64,000 nucleotides of DNA. It comes from Paludibacter sp. GTDB lineage: Bacteria > Bacteroidota > Bacteroidia > Bacteroidales > Paludibacteraceae. This document shows positions 32,848 through 43,351 of the stretch, one piece after another. The stretch lies in NCBI GenBank assembly GCA_028710895.1, contig JAQTTH010000009.1:62001-126000 (forward strand), written 5' to 3'. The notes beneath the pieces were generated by a model, which saw only the letters and a list, made by a program, of their open reading frames with translations, searched no databases and was not told where the DNA came from. Both the position numbers and the translations under genes were made by a program. The number at the start of each line of letters is the position of its first letter. The stretch's first letter is position 1.

Positions 32848-35160
32848 ATGGAATACAAGAGCATTTCAAGAAAATTAGTAGCATTAGGGTTGGTGATTTT
32901 TGCCACTAGTTATGTCGTTGCTCAGAATATCACACTTAGTGGATATATCAAAGATGAGCACTCAAAAGAATCATTGGCTGGTGCCAGCGTATTTTCAACA
33001 AATTATAAAATTGGTGCCTCGACCAACGAATACGGTTTTTTCTCCATAACCATTCCAAAAGCTGACACATTGGGTTTGGTTGTTTCCTACATTGGTTATA
33101 AACCACAAGCAAAAAAGCTATTTATAAAAAATAGTTTACGATTAGATATTCTATTAGAACCAAATGCTGCGGAACTATCAGAAGTTGTGGTGTCGGCCAA
33201 TCGGAATGATAATAATGTAAATCGGGCACAGATGGGCGTTTTAGATGTTCCCATAAAATCAATCAATACACTTCCTGTTCTGGCTGGAGAAAGAGATTTA
33301 ATGAAGATTTTACAATTCTTACCTGGAGTTCAACAAGGTCAGGAGGGTACAACAGGCTTTTTTGTCAGGGGTGGAAATTCCGACCAAAATTTAGTGCAGT
33401 TAGACGAAGCCACCATTTACAATCCCAATCACATTTTTGGACTGTTTAGTACATTTAATGTGAATGCATTGAAGGGTGTATCGCTCATAAAAGGTGGTTT
33501 CCCTGCAAAATATGGTGGCCGGTTAAGTTCTATCTTAGATATTAGTATGAAAGATGGTGACAAAGAGAATTTTCATGTAGAGGGTGGTATCGGTTTATTG
33601 TCGTCCAATCTAACCATTCAAGGTCCATTGGAAAAAGGGAAATCGTCGTTTATTGTTTCCGGTCGCCGAAGTTATATTGATTTGCTTACAAAACCTTTTA
33701 TGCCGGGCGGTATAAATGGAGTGAATTATTATTTGTACGATTTTAATGCTAAACTGAATTATGAATTGGGTAAAAACGACCACCTATTTTTAGGATATTT
33801 TACAGGAAAGGATAATGCTGTTTACACAGGTACTAATAGTTTGAATTTCAATATCGATTTTGGAAATACGACGAGCAACGTTCGTTGGAATCATATTTTT
33901 GGCGATAAATTATTTAGTAATACATCGTTGATTTTCAACGATTATCATTTGGGACTGGCTACCGACCAAGGTAATTATTATTCAATGCTTTATACAGGAA
34001 TTAAAGATATAACGCTAAAATCGGATTTTACTTTTATGCCGGGACCTAATCATGAAGTGAAAGCAGGATTTAGTTATACCAACCATACCTTGTTTCCGGG
34101 AGCTGTATCGGGTAAAATACCAAAAAAAGGAAACAGATTGGTTGTAAACCCTGACAGTATTGCACAGCAATATTCCAACGAAGCCGCCTTTTACATCAGC
34201 GATGAATTAAAAATTAACGACATGTTGAGTGTATCCTATGGCATAAGAGCACCATTCTTTGTTTCAGGTTCAAAGACCTATACCTTTGTTGAACCACGTA
34301 TTACAGCAAAGTTGTCATTGAACGAAACCACATCCCTCAAGGCTTCATATACAGAGATGAACCAATTTATGCATTTGGTGCCAAACAGTACAGCTTCCAT
34401 GCCAACCGATATTTGGTTGACATCAAGTGCCAAAGTAAAACCCGAAAACAGCAAACAAATTGCTCTTGGACTATTTAAAAACTTTGACAATAATGGTATA
34501 GAGACCAGTGTGGAAGTCTACTACAAAACAATGACCAATCAGGTATTATTCAAAGAAGGAACTCAGATAACCTTAAAATCAAATATCGAAGATATGCTTA
34601 CTTTTGGCGATGGGAATTCGTATGGTATAGAATTTTTTGCAAAAAAGAATTTCGGAAAACTTACCGGGTGGGTTAGTTATACCTTGTCAAAAACAACAGA
34701 GTTATTTCCAGACCTCAATTATGGAAAAGAGTTTCCTTTTACTTACGATAGACGGCATAATCTATCAGCAACAGCTATTTACGAACTTTCGAAACGTTGG
34801 ACGGTTTCTGCTGATTTTACACTCTATTCAGGTTCGGCATTTACACTTCCATCGGGTAAAGTTTTTGTTTCAGACGAAGGTTCATTGTACGATAATATCT
34901 ATTACGATTATACTACCCGTAACAATGCACGTCTTCCGATTTATCATCGCCTGGATGTGAGTTTTTCAAACAAAAAACACGTTAAGATATTCGGATTGCC
35001 CTGCGAAAGAGAGTGGGTATTTGGAGTTTATAATCTATACAGTCGCCAAAACCCATATTTCGTGTACTTAACAACCGATTATATTACCAAACAACCGGTA
35101 GCCAAACAAGTTTCGCTTCTTCCAATTATTCCAAGTGTATCATTTAATTTTAAATTCTAG
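32848..35160 (+). CDS. TonB-dependent outer membrane receptor
   Basis: A 770-residue receptor: signal peptide, a CarboxypepD_reg-like domain (ITLSGYIKDEHSKESLAGAS), plug domain (LPGVQQGQEGTTGFFVRGGN, then GGFPAKYGGRLSSILDI) and a 22-strand-type barrel ending in IPSVSFNFKF. It imports a ligand through energy from TonB. The partner lipoprotein DUF4249 follows 5 bp later, a pairing common in Bacteroidota. No SusD gene is adjacent, so the ligand is probably a small molecule or metal chelate and not a glycan. Confidence 0.93.
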   Translation: MEYKSISRKLVALGLVIFATSYVVAQNITLSGYIKDEHSKESLAGASVFSTNYKIGASTNEYGFFSITIPKADTLGLVVSYIGYKPQAKKLFIKNSLRLDILLEPNAAELSEVVVSANRNDNNVNRAQMGVLDVPIKSINTLPVLAGERDLMKILQFLPGVQQGQEGTTGFFVRGGNSDQNLVQLDEATIYNPNHIFGLFSTFNVNALKGVSLIKGGFPAKYGGRLSSILDISMKDGDKENFHVEGGIGLLSSNLTIQGPLEKGKSSFIVSGRRSYIDLLTKPFMPGGINGVNYYLYDFNAKLNYELGKNDHLFLGYFTGKDNAVYTGTNSLNFNIDFGNTTSNVRWNHIFGDKLFSNTSLIFNDYHLGLATDQGNYYSMLYTGIKDITLKSDFTFMPGPNHEVKAGFSYTNHTLFPGAVSGKIPKKGNRLVVNPDSIAQQYSNEAAFYISDELKINDMLSVSYGIRAPFFVSGSKTYTFVEPRITAKLSLNETTSLKASYTEMNQFMHLVPNSTASMPTDIWLTSSAKVKPENSKQIALGLFKNFDNNGIETSVEVYYKTMTNQVLFKEGTQITLKSNIEDMLTFGDGNSYGIEFFAKKNFGKLTGWVSYTLSKTTELFPDLNYGKEFPFTYDRRHNLSATAIYELSKRWTVSADFTLYSGSAFTLPSGKVFVSDEGSLYDNIYYDYTTRNNARLPIYHRLDVSFSNKKHVKIFGLPCEREWVFGVYNLYSRQNPYFVYLTTDYITKQPVAKQVSLLPIIPSVSFNFKF

Positions 35161-35165
35161 TAAAA

Positions 35166-36056
35166 ATGAAACAGATAACAATTATAATGCTTTTGAGCAT
35201 CTTATTTTTGACGGCTTGCGAGAAAGACATCAGCATTCAAATGCCTCAATACACCAATCGTGTAAGTATTCAGTGTGGATTAGAAGTTGGTGTTTCACCA
35301 AAAGTTTTCTTTTACAGCACAGTTCCATACTTTGATATTACATCGCTTCGCCAGGCTTTTGTAAATGGCGCAAATGTAAAAATTAGTAACGCCACTGAAA
35401 CTGATAGTTTAATTAAAGATAGCACATATAATTATTTAAAATGCGAATTTGAGTATTACTATCAGGGAAAAACTCCAATAAAAGCGAATCAAAGTTATCA
35501 ATTAACAATAGTAAGTAAGGGCGAAACTTATAAAGCTACTACCAAAACAAACTTAGTACCTGTATCAATCGACAGCGTTGGTTATACACAGCAGTTTAGC
35601 GACATCTATGGCGAGCATGAAGGTGTAATCCCATATTTTCACGATAATACGAATTTGACAAATTATTATCGGTACGAAATGAAAAGAGACATCGATACTA
35701 CCATGAAATACCGGGAAGGGAAAATATATAGTCCATGTATCGGAGGTGGAAAAGTTACCGTATTAGAACTTGGACGAAGCGTTTATAATAACGCTAACTT
35801 AAGCAACAGTCAAATAAAGATTGTCATAGAACCTGCATATTCACATAAAGCCGGAATGGTAGGAATAGTTCGTATCCGAACAATTGACAAAGTTACTTTT
35901 GACTTTTTTGACCAACTGGATAAACAAAAACTGGGGCAAACAAATCCATTTGTGGAGCCATTATTTTTAATTGATGGACAGTTTGGGAAAAAAGCAGTGG
36001 GATATTTTGGAAGCATAGTTAGGAGTGCTCCGGTTCAATTTATATTTCCCGAATAA
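35166..36056 (+). CDS. DUF4249 lipoprotein
   Basis: A 296-residue lipoprotein (LTACEKDI lipobox). DUF4249 features are visible: the early strands MPQYTNRVSIQCGLEVG, VNGANVKISN and the loop YYRYEMKRDID. It is the surface partner of the TonB-dependent receptor 5 bp upstream. Its length is in the lower part of the family's range, but the ends look intact. The terminator at 36082-36125 follows. Confidence 0.85.
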   Translation: MKQITIIMLLSILFLTACEKDISIQMPQYTNRVSIQCGLEVGVSPKVFFYSTVPYFDITSLRQAFVNGANVKISNATETDSLIKDSTYNYLKCEFEYYYQGKTPIKANQSYQLTIVSKGETYKATTKTNLVPVSIDSVGYTQQFSDIYGEHEGVIPYFHDNTNLTNYYRYEMKRDIDTTMKYREGKIYSPCIGGGKVTVLELGRSVYNNANLSNSQIKIVIEPAYSHKAGMVGIVRIRTIDKVTFDFFDQLDKQKLGQTNPFVEPLFLIDGQFGKKAVGYFGSIVRSAPVQFIFPE

Positions 36057-36081
36057 GTCTAAAAAAATCTTGTATTTTTCT

Positions 36082-36125
36082 AATTACCTGATAATTAACT
36101 CTAAATTAGTTGTCAGGTAATTTTT
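36082..36125 (+). terminator. terminator after the DUF4249 gene
   Basis: AATTACCTGA and TCAGGTAATT arms, loop of about 21 bases, then TTTTT. Confidence 0.75.
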
Positions 36126-36185
36126 ATTGATATAAAATTGAGTATGCTTTAGAATTACTTTAGAATTAAATCGTTACTTTGTAGT

Positions 36186-36863
36186 ATGAAAATTTTAATA
36201 ATTGAAGATGAAATTGAATTGTTGATTGGTGTCAGCAATTATCTTACAAAAGAAAACTATATCTGTGAACTCGCAGATACTTTTCAAAATGCAGAAACAA
36301 AGCTCTCTGTCTATGAATACGACATTATCCTGATGGACATCACATTGCCTGATGGAAATGGATTAGAACTGCTAAAAACCATCAAGAATCACAATATAAA
36401 AGCAGGTGTAATTATTATTTCAGCTAAGAATTCCACAGACGACAAAATTCAAGGGCTTGATTTGGGCGCAGACGATTACATAACGAAACCTTTTCAATTA
36501 TCTGAATTGAATTCGAGAATAAAAGCAGTCATAAGAAGACGGCATTTTGACGGCAACAACACCTTAGTATTTAATGAAATAGTCATTAATACAGATAGTA
36601 AATCAATTGCTGTAAATGGTGCTGAAATTACATTTACAAAAAAGGAATACGACCTGTTACTGTTCTTTTTTATCAATAGGAACAGAGTCATGACAAAAGA
36701 AGCCTTGGCAGAACATCTATGGGACGACAACATTGATCTAGCTGATAATTTTGATTTTATATACACTCATTTGAACAATATCCGAAAAAAGATAAAACTG
36801 GCTGGTGGAACCGACTATATAAAAACTATTTACGGGATGGGCTATAAATTCACAGAACAATGA
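36186..36863 (+). CDS. OmpR-family response regulator
   Basis: A 225-residue regulator. Receiver domain at 1-115 with the acidic pair IIEDEIE, phosphoacceptor Asp in IILMDITLPDGNG and Lys in DDYITKPF. The winged-helix output domain at 125-225 ends IKTIYGMGYKFTE. It overlaps the histidine kinase gene by 4 bp (ATGA). It probably controls the downstream RND pump and lipid A genes; all lie in the same direction within 8.5 kb. Confidence 0.94.
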   Translation: MKILIIEDEIELLIGVSNYLTKENYICELADTFQNAETKLSVYEYDIILMDITLPDGNGLELLKTIKNHNIKAGVIIISAKNSTDDKIQGLDLGADDYITKPFQLSELNSRIKAVIRRRHFDGNNTLVFNEIVINTDSKSIAVNGAEITFTKKEYDLLLFFFINRNRVMTKEALAEHLWDDNIDLADNFDFIYTHLNNIRKKIKLAGGTDYIKTIYGMGYKFTEQ

Positions 36864-38107
36864 GATTTCTAACTAAAATAAATCGTAATTACCTGCTTCT
36901 ATTGACAATTACGTTGTTGATAGCCACTGTTTCGGCCTATTTTATTTTACAGTTAATATTACAAGACAACGCTAAAGAAAAACTTTTTGAAAAAGAAGTT
37001 TTAATTAAAAATCAAATTTATAGAACTGGCGAAGTTCCCAATATTTACCCTATTGTAGAAGTAAAAAGGGAGATACAAAAAATAAATCAAAAACCAATTT
37101 TCAAGGAAATACATATTAACAACACCACGGAAGACGAATTTGAGGTTTTTTTGGAGTACTCTAATCAAATAAAGGTAAGGGATGCTTATTATTCAATAAA
37201 ACTACGCCAATCTTCTTTCGAAAGTGAAGATATAGAGCTTATTCTAACAGGAGCAATCAGTATTTTACTCCTTACGGCATTTGGCATTTCGTTTCTTGTA
37301 TCCAAAAAAATCAACAAAACAGTTTGGGCTGACTTCGAAAAAAATCTACTAGCAATTGAAAAATTCAGTTTTGTGAGTGGTCGTCGACTATATCTTGTGG
37401 ATAGTGATATTGAAGAGTTTGATCGACTAAATTTAGTTGTCGAACAACTTACCGATAAATTGAATGCTGACTATTTATCCTTAAAAGAATTTTCTGAAAA
37501 TGCATCGCACGAAATTCAAACACCTCTCTCAATTGTGTTATTAAATCTTGATGAAATTTTGCAACAGGATCTTCCTAAAGAAACATTTGAGAAGGTGGTT
37601 GCTTCAATTAATGCATTAAAACGACTTTCTACGCTGAACCAGAGCCTTATCTTGTTGACAAAGATTGAGAACAGACAATTCGTAGCCGATAAAGTGATTT
37701 CAATCAGTGATTTAGCAAAAAGCAAATTGACTGAATTTGTATCTCTTTTTGAAGCAAAAAATATAACTGTAGAGCTAAATCTTGAGACAGATTTTTCGAT
37801 AAAAATGAATGAAGAACTTGCCGAAATTTTAATCAATAATTTATTGTCGAATGCGATAAAACATAATGAAGATAATGGCAAAATTCAATTATCTATCCGA
37901 AAAAATGAGTTCAGAATTTGTAACAGTGGCAAACCAAATTCATTAACCAACGAAACTATCTTCTCACGATTTACCAAGGGCGATTCAAAATCTTATGGTT
38001 TAGGGTTGGCCATTGTCAGAAATATTTGTGAAACTAATAAATTGGAGATTCATTATGCTAACGATGAACTTCATTGTTTTACAATTACTCCCAAACTTAA
38101 GAATTAA
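36860..38107 (+). CDS. Sensor histidine kinase
   Basis: A 415-residue membrane kinase: two membrane segments (about 13-35 and 130-150) around a periplasmic domain of about 95 residues, H-box NASHEIQTPLS, N-box INNLLSNAIKHNEDNG, short G-box SYGLGLAIVRN. No HAMP domain is obvious. It is coupled to the response regulator. The periplasmic domain is Lys/Glu/Ile-rich with no Cys or His cluster, so the signal is unclear; envelope stress or a cationic compound is plausible. Confidence 0.92.
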   Translation: MRFLTKINRNYLLLLTITLLIATVSAYFILQLILQDNAKEKLFEKEVLIKNQIYRTGEVPNIYPIVEVKREIQKINQKPIFKEIHINNTTEDEFEVFLEYSNQIKVRDAYYSIKLRQSSFESEDIELILTGAISILLLTAFGISFLVSKKINKTVWADFEKNLLAIEKFSFVSGRRLYLVDSDIEEFDRLNLVVEQLTDKLNADYLSLKEFSENASHEIQTPLSIVLLNLDEILQQDLPKETFEKVVASINALKRLSTLNQSLILLTKIENRQFVADKVISISDLAKSKLTEFVSLFEAKNITVELNLETDFSIKMNEELAEILINNLLSNAIKHNEDNGKIQLSIRKNEFRICNSGKPNSLTNETIFSRFTKGDSKSYGLGLAIVRNICETNKLEIHYANDELHCFTITPKLKN

Positions 38108-38111
38108 ACAG

Positions 38112-39395
38112 ATGAAAAAAAGTATAATCTCCTTGTTGTTGCTACTCGTTATAGGGATCGGTTCTGCGCAACAACGCGATTTGAATTTTTACATTGAGCA
38201 GGCAAAAACAAACAGTCCGCTTATTCAGAAAAATAGAAACGATGCTAAAATCATTCAACTTGATCTACAGCAAACTGAGCGTATTTTGAAAAGTCCGGTA
38301 ATCAGCTTAGAATCAAGTGTCCTTTTTGCTCCTGTTATTTCGCACGACACATATCCTAGTACCTTTCAATTAGCTACAGCCAATTCAGGAAAGTACTCCG
38401 GCTACGATTTGGGAGCTACCAATGGGGGACAATATCAGGCGTATATCTCAGCCAGCCAACCGCTTCTCGGGAGAATGAATTACAAGGTTTATTCAGGTAA
38501 AGCAGATATAGCCCGAAAACAAAATGACAATTCAACAACCTTAACTATTCACGAAATAGAGCAACTCGTAGGCTATCAGTACATTCTTTGCCTGAAGTCT
38601 AAGTCACAAATTAAGAATAGTGATATTCTGCTTAAACAACTTGATGAACAGTTGAGTATTCTGCATAAACTAGTCCTAAGCGCAGTCTATAAACAATCGG
38701 ATTTAATGCTTTTGGAAATTGAGAAACAAAACTTGGTAGTAACCAATACATCTTTTAAAGACGAATATACTAGCAATTTGTACGATTTGAATCTTATTTG
38801 TGGTGTTACTGATTCAACACAAGCTGAAATTGCTGAAATTAATTTACAGATTAAACCCGAAAATCCCTCAAACTCGCAATTTCTGACTTCTTACAAACTC
38901 GACAGTTTAAGTATTATTGCCAATCAATCTATCAACGAACTGAAATACAAACCGCAACTGAATGCTTTTGCAAATGCAGGTTATAATGCAACTGGGATAC
39001 CTACTTTTGATAGATTTGGATTGAGTGCCGGACTAACATTTAGTTGGAATATTTATGATGGTGGGCAACGCAAACTGGAAAGGCAAAAATCTAACGTTAG
39101 TATTAATACACTTCAATTTGAGAAAAATCATTTCATATCTCAACAAGAAATCAATAAGGATAAAATCAAAAATCAGATAAAATCACTTGACGAGCGTGAA
39201 ATAATACTGAAGACCCAATTGATCCAATACGATAAACTTTATAAAATGTATGAAAATGAGCTTTCGCAAGGATTGGTATCAGTTATGGATTTTAAAAATC
39301 TATTGAAAGACTTTACCAGTAAAAAACAGGATTATCTATTACTGAAAATGGAGAAACAATTATTGATAAATTCGTATAATTATTGGAACTACTAA
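38112..39395 (+). CDS. TolC-family outer membrane efflux protein
   Basis: A 427-residue protein; the start at 38112 (MKKSIISLLLLLVIGIGSAQ) provides a signal peptide, whereas the in-frame upstream ATG at 38013 lies inside the kinase gene. It is mainly long helices with TolC-type repeats (NFYIEQAKTNSPLIQKN and later LKYKPQLNAFANAGYN). It is the outer channel of the tripartite pump with the fusion protein and RND protein that follow. Confidence 0.9.
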   Translation: MKKSIISLLLLLVIGIGSAQQRDLNFYIEQAKTNSPLIQKNRNDAKIIQLDLQQTERILKSPVISLESSVLFAPVISHDTYPSTFQLATANSGKYSGYDLGATNGGQYQAYISASQPLLGRMNYKVYSGKADIARKQNDNSTTLTIHEIEQLVGYQYILCLKSKSQIKNSDILLKQLDEQLSILHKLVLSAVYKQSDLMLLEIEKQNLVVTNTSFKDEYTSNLYDLNLICGVTDSTQAEIAEINLQIKPENPSNSQFLTSYKLDSLSIIANQSINELKYKPQLNAFANAGYNATGIPTFDRFGLSAGLTFSWNIYDGGQRKLERQKSNVSINTLQFEKNHFISQQEINKDKIKNQIKSLDEREIILKTQLIQYDKLYKMYENELSQGLVSVMDFKNLLKDFTSKKQDYLLLKMEKQLLINSYNYWNY

Positions 39396-39414
39396 ATTAA
39401 TTTACAATCAACAG

Positions 39415-40317
39415 ATGAAAAATATATTAACTTTATTTGGAGCATTTATAATCTCATTTATGATTACTTCTTGCACCAAACATGATAGTAAACAAGAAGA
39501 TCAAACACCCATAGTTTCGGTAAAAACAATTCCCGTTAAATTTGGTGACATTGAAAATAACATTAGTTTAAATGGAAAAACCATTTACCTGAAAAAAAAC
39601 GTTGTTGTTTCGCCCATTTCGGGTTATATGCTTAAGGTGCATATCAAATTTGGCGATAAGGTACAGAAAAACGATGTATTGTACGAGATACAAACTAAAG
39701 AAAATAGGGCGTTAGCAAATACGAATGCTGTAACTGGCGGCATTATAAAAGTATTTGCACCGTCAAGTGGAATTATAAATGAGTTGACTGTAAATGAGTC
39801 AGGTGGTTATGCAGTAGAAGGTGCTACGCTTTGTAGTATAGCCGAAAATAGGAATGTAATGGTTCAGGTTAACGTGCCTTTTGAATACAATTCGTTGCTA
39901 AGACCGGGGACAAGATGCGAATTGTTTTTGGGCGATAAAAGCTCTATTAGTGGTATAATTTATCAAATACTACCGGTTATTGATGAGCTAAACCAAACCC
40001 AAAACGTATTGATAAAACCAATTACGAACAGACAACTGCCTGAAAATTTAAATCTAACTGTACAAATTTCACAAGCTAAACACAATCGTACCTGTCTCGT
40101 TCCCAAAGATGCAGTAATGACTAATGAAACCCAAACCGAATTTTGGGTAATGAAGATTGTAAATGGTAAGCTAGCTTTAAAAATTGACGTTAAGAAAGGA
40201 ATTGAGAATAACAATTCAGTAGAAGTTTTATCCTCAGATTTAAAGAATAACGATTTGGTTATCACTGAAGGTGCTTATGGTTTGAATGATAGCACAATCG
40301 TCAAAATGGAAAAATAA
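39415..40317 (+). CDS. RND periplasmic membrane fusion lipoprotein
   Basis: A 300-residue adaptor with lipobox TSCTKHD (Cys near residue 20). A biotinyl-lipoyl-like fold is visible (KKNVVVSPISGYMLKVHIKF then GDKVQKNDVLYEI). It lacks a long coiled-coil hairpin and is short for the family. The stop is one base before the start of the RND gene. It links TolC and the inner-membrane pump. Confidence 0.88.
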   Translation: MKNILTLFGAFIISFMITSCTKHDSKQEDQTPIVSVKTIPVKFGDIENNISLNGKTIYLKKNVVVSPISGYMLKVHIKFGDKVQKNDVLYEIQTKENRALANTNAVTGGIIKVFAPSSGIINELTVNESGGYAVEGATLCSIAENRNVMVQVNVPFEYNSLLRPGTRCELFLGDKSSISGIIYQILPVIDELNQTQNVLIKPITNRQLPENLNLTVQISQAKHNRTCLVPKDAVMTNETQTEFWVMKIVNGKLALKIDVKKGIENNNSVEVLSSDLKNNDLVITEGAYGLNDSTIVKMEK

Positions 40318-40318
40318 T

Positions 40319-43300
40319 ATGGAAAAGATATTTGTCCGGTTTAAAAGTCCAATAGCTGTAATTCTATTGCTAATTTTGATTGGAGGCGCTTTTTCATACT
40401 CCAATATGAAAACATCGCTTTTCCCTAATGTGACTTTTCCAAAAATCAAAATAATTGCTCAAAATGGAGAACAGCCTGTCGAAAAAATGATGGTTACTGT
40501 TACCAAGCCATTGGAAAATGCTATAAAGAGAGTAGAGAATCTTCATCTTATCCGTAGTACAACTAGCATGGGAAGCTGCGAAATATCTGCTTTTATGCAA
40601 TGGGGTTCAGATATTGATTTGGACAAACAACAGGTTGAATCACAAATTGCACAAATAAAAAACAACTTACCACCCGATGTGCAAATAACAGTAGAGAAGA
40701 TGAATCCTTCTATTCTGCCGGTAATGGGTTATTCGTTGCAATCAACTATCAAAAGTCAGGTAGAGTTGAAAATGATAGCTGAATATACAGTTAAACCCTA
40801 TTTATCAAGGATAGAAGGTGTTTCGTCGGTAGAAGTTATTGGAGGAAAAGTAAAAGAATACAGAATAATTTTAGATGAACAGAAATTAAGCACCCTCAGA
40901 ATAAGTCCGCAAGAAGTTCAAAACACATTACAGCAAACCGATTTTATTAAGTCAACCGGTTATAGTGTCGATTATAATCGACTTTATCTAACTGTTACCG
41001 ATGCAACTATCAAAAACAAAGAACAGCTGGAAAACTTAATTGTATTCGATAATGCTGTACGGAAAATCAAGATCTCTGATATCGCAAAGGTTGAAATTGC
41101 TGAACGAAACGAATATATCAAAATAAAAGCCGATGGTAGAAATGTGCCTTTGATTGCAGTAGTTAAACAGCCTAATAGCAACTTGATTGATGTAGCCAAT
41201 CAGGTTTTGGAAAAGGTAAGCGAACTAAATAAGATTTTACCCAAAGGAGTTGTTTTAAAACCCTATTATAATCAGGCAGAGTTTGTAAATAACAGCATCC
41301 AAAGCATTATCGATGTACTTTGGATTGGATTAGTATTGGCAATTATCGTTGTTTTGTTGTTTTTACGTTCTTTCAAAGCAGGCTCAGTTTTATTAATAAC
41401 CATTCCACTCACTTTAGCACTGACTTTTATTTGTTTGGCTTTTATCGGTTTCGATTTCAATATTATGACCATAGGTGCCATTGCTGCTTCTATTGGATTA
41501 ATTATTGACGACGCCATTATTGTGGTAGAACAAATACACCGAACTCACGAAGAATATCCCGACCGAAAGCCTAAAGAATTGGTTGGTAAAGCCATTCACT
41601 TTCTTTTTCCGTCCATGGTGAGTTCTTCACTTAGCACCATTGTTATTCTTATTCCATTCGAATTAATGTCTGGAGTAGCTGGCGCTTATTTCAAAATTCT
41701 TACTGAAACAATGATAATTACCCTCATTTGTTCGTTTATCATTACCTGGCTTGGTTTGCCTGTTATTTATTTGCTTTTTTCCAGAAATAAAGGATTAGCG
41801 GAATCCAAGGTACAGGCTGTAAAAAGTCATAACTGGATTAATATGTTTATAACCCGCCCTTTTTTAAGCGGTAGTTTTGTTTTAATTTTGATAGTTAGTC
41901 TAGTATTTGTTTTACCTAATTTAAAAACTGGATTCTTACCCGAAATGGACGAAGGTTCCATTGTGTTGGACTATAATTCACCTCCGGGAACTTCGTTGGA
42001 AGAAACAAATCGCATGTTAAATGAAGTGGACAAGATATTGGATAATACGCCTGAAGTAAAAACTTATTCACGCCGAACAGGAACGCAAATGGGATTCTTT
42101 ATTACCGAACCTAATCGGGGAGATTACTTGATTGAATTGAGCAGCAAACGAAATAAAACGACGGAACAAGTATCTGATGAAATTCGTCAGCGGGTTGAAA
42201 AAGCATTGCCATCTCTTAAGGTTGATTTTGGGCAAGTGATTACAGACATGTTGGGCGATTTAATGAGTAGCGTACAACCTATTGAGATTAAGATATTTGG
42301 CGATAATAATACTAAATTGAAAGCATTATCGAAACAGATAGCCGACAGTGTGTCAACCATAAAGGGTACAGCTGATGTATTTGATGGGATTGTGATTGCA
42401 GGTCCGATGGTAAGTTTTACGCCAAAAGAAAGTAAGTTGAAACAAATCGGATTAACTCCTGCCGATTTACAAAGTCAGGTTGAATTCAATTTAGCCGGTC
42501 AGCTAGTTGGTTCTATTCCTGAAAAAGAACAATTGACTGATGTACGTATGATTTCTCCTCTAAATAATAAAACACCGATTGAAAAGATGAAGCAAATGAA
42601 AATTTGTAGTAAATCGGGCGATTACGTATCAGTCAATCAACTGGCTGATTTAATTATTCAAAGTGGCGTTTCGGAAATTGAACGTGAAAATCTTCAAACA
42701 ATGGGAGTTGTTTCAGCCCGGTTGAACGAAAGTGATTTAGGAAGCGTAATGAAGAATATTCAGAAAAAAATAAAGCGAATCAATTTGCCTCCTTCTTACC
42801 AAATTGTTTATGGAGGTTCGTATGCCGAGCAGCAAAAATCCTTTTCTGAACTATTGAAAATCCTTTTTATTGCCGCTCTGCTGGTGTTTCTAGTTGTTCT
42901 GTTTATGTTTAAAAGTTTGAAACTTTCGCTGACAGTAATTTTTGTTAGTTCTCTGGGTTTAGCGGGTGGAGTGATTGCTTTATTTATAACCAACATGCCC
43001 CTGAATGTCGGTAGTTATACCGGTTTGATAATGATAGTGGGAATTATTGGTGAGAATAGTATTTTTACCATTCAACAGTTCCTAACTGAATTAAAAAATT
43101 CTACCGTTAAACAAGCACTTATCTATGCTATCTCGGCACGTCTTCGCCCCAAATTAATGACAGCCTCAGCAGCAATAATTGCGCTAATTCCCTTAGCATT
43201 TGGTATTGGCAGTGGAGCACAAATGCACCAATCTCTGGCAATTGCTGTAATTGGAGGATTAATGGTGGCATTACCTTTATTGCTAATCGTCTTGCCCAGT

Positions 43301-43351
43301 TTACTTTTGTTAATAATGAAAAAACCAAGTAAAATAAAGATAGTATTATGA
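40319..43351 (+). CDS. RND efflux transporter
   Basis: A 1010-residue inner-membrane pump with 12 membrane segments and two large periplasmic domains. The start at 40319 (MEKIFVRFKSPIAVI) lies just after the preceding stop. Motifs include AAIAASIGLIIDDAIIVVEQ in TM4 (two Asp used in proton relay) and GFLPEMDEGSIVLDY at the second porter domain. It is closer to the CzcA/HAE families than to AcrB. The substrate could be metal or amphiphilic compounds; the lipid A enzymes next door favour a cell-envelope stress role. Confidence 0.92.
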   Translation: MEKIFVRFKSPIAVILLLILIGGAFSYSNMKTSLFPNVTFPKIKIIAQNGEQPVEKMMVTVTKPLENAIKRVENLHLIRSTTSMGSCEISAFMQWGSDIDLDKQQVESQIAQIKNNLPPDVQITVEKMNPSILPVMGYSLQSTIKSQVELKMIAEYTVKPYLSRIEGVSSVEVIGGKVKEYRIILDEQKLSTLRISPQEVQNTLQQTDFIKSTGYSVDYNRLYLTVTDATIKNKEQLENLIVFDNAVRKIKISDIAKVEIAERNEYIKIKADGRNVPLIAVVKQPNSNLIDVANQVLEKVSELNKILPKGVVLKPYYNQAEFVNNSIQSIIDVLWIGLVLAIIVVLLFLRSFKAGSVLLITIPLTLALTFICLAFIGFDFNIMTIGAIAASIGLIIDDAIIVVEQIHRTHEEYPDRKPKELVGKAIHFLFPSMVSSSLSTIVILIPFELMSGVAGAYFKILTETMIITLICSFIITWLGLPVIYLLFSRNKGLAESKVQAVKSHNWINMFITRPFLSGSFVLILIVSLVFVLPNLKTGFLPEMDEGSIVLDYNSPPGTSLEETNRMLNEVDKILDNTPEVKTYSRRTGTQMGFFITEPNRGDYLIELSSKRNKTTEQVSDEIRQRVEKALPSLKVDFGQVITDMLGDLMSSVQPIEIKIFGDNNTKLKALSKQIADSVSTIKGTADVFDGIVIAGPMVSFTPKESKLKQIGLTPADLQSQVEFNLAGQLVGSIPEKEQLTDVRMISPLNNKTPIEKMKQMKICSKSGDYVSVNQLADLIIQSGVSEIERENLQTMGVVSARLNESDLGSVMKNIQKKIKRINLPPSYQIVYGGSYAEQQKSFSELLKILFIAALLVFLVVLFMFKSLKLSLTVIFVSSLGLAGGVIALFITNMPLNVGSYTGLIMIVGIIGENSIFTIQQFLTELKNSTVKQALIYAISARLRPKLMTASAAIIALIPLAFGIGSGAQMHQSLAIAVIGGLMVALPLLLIVLPSLLLLIMKKPSKIKIVL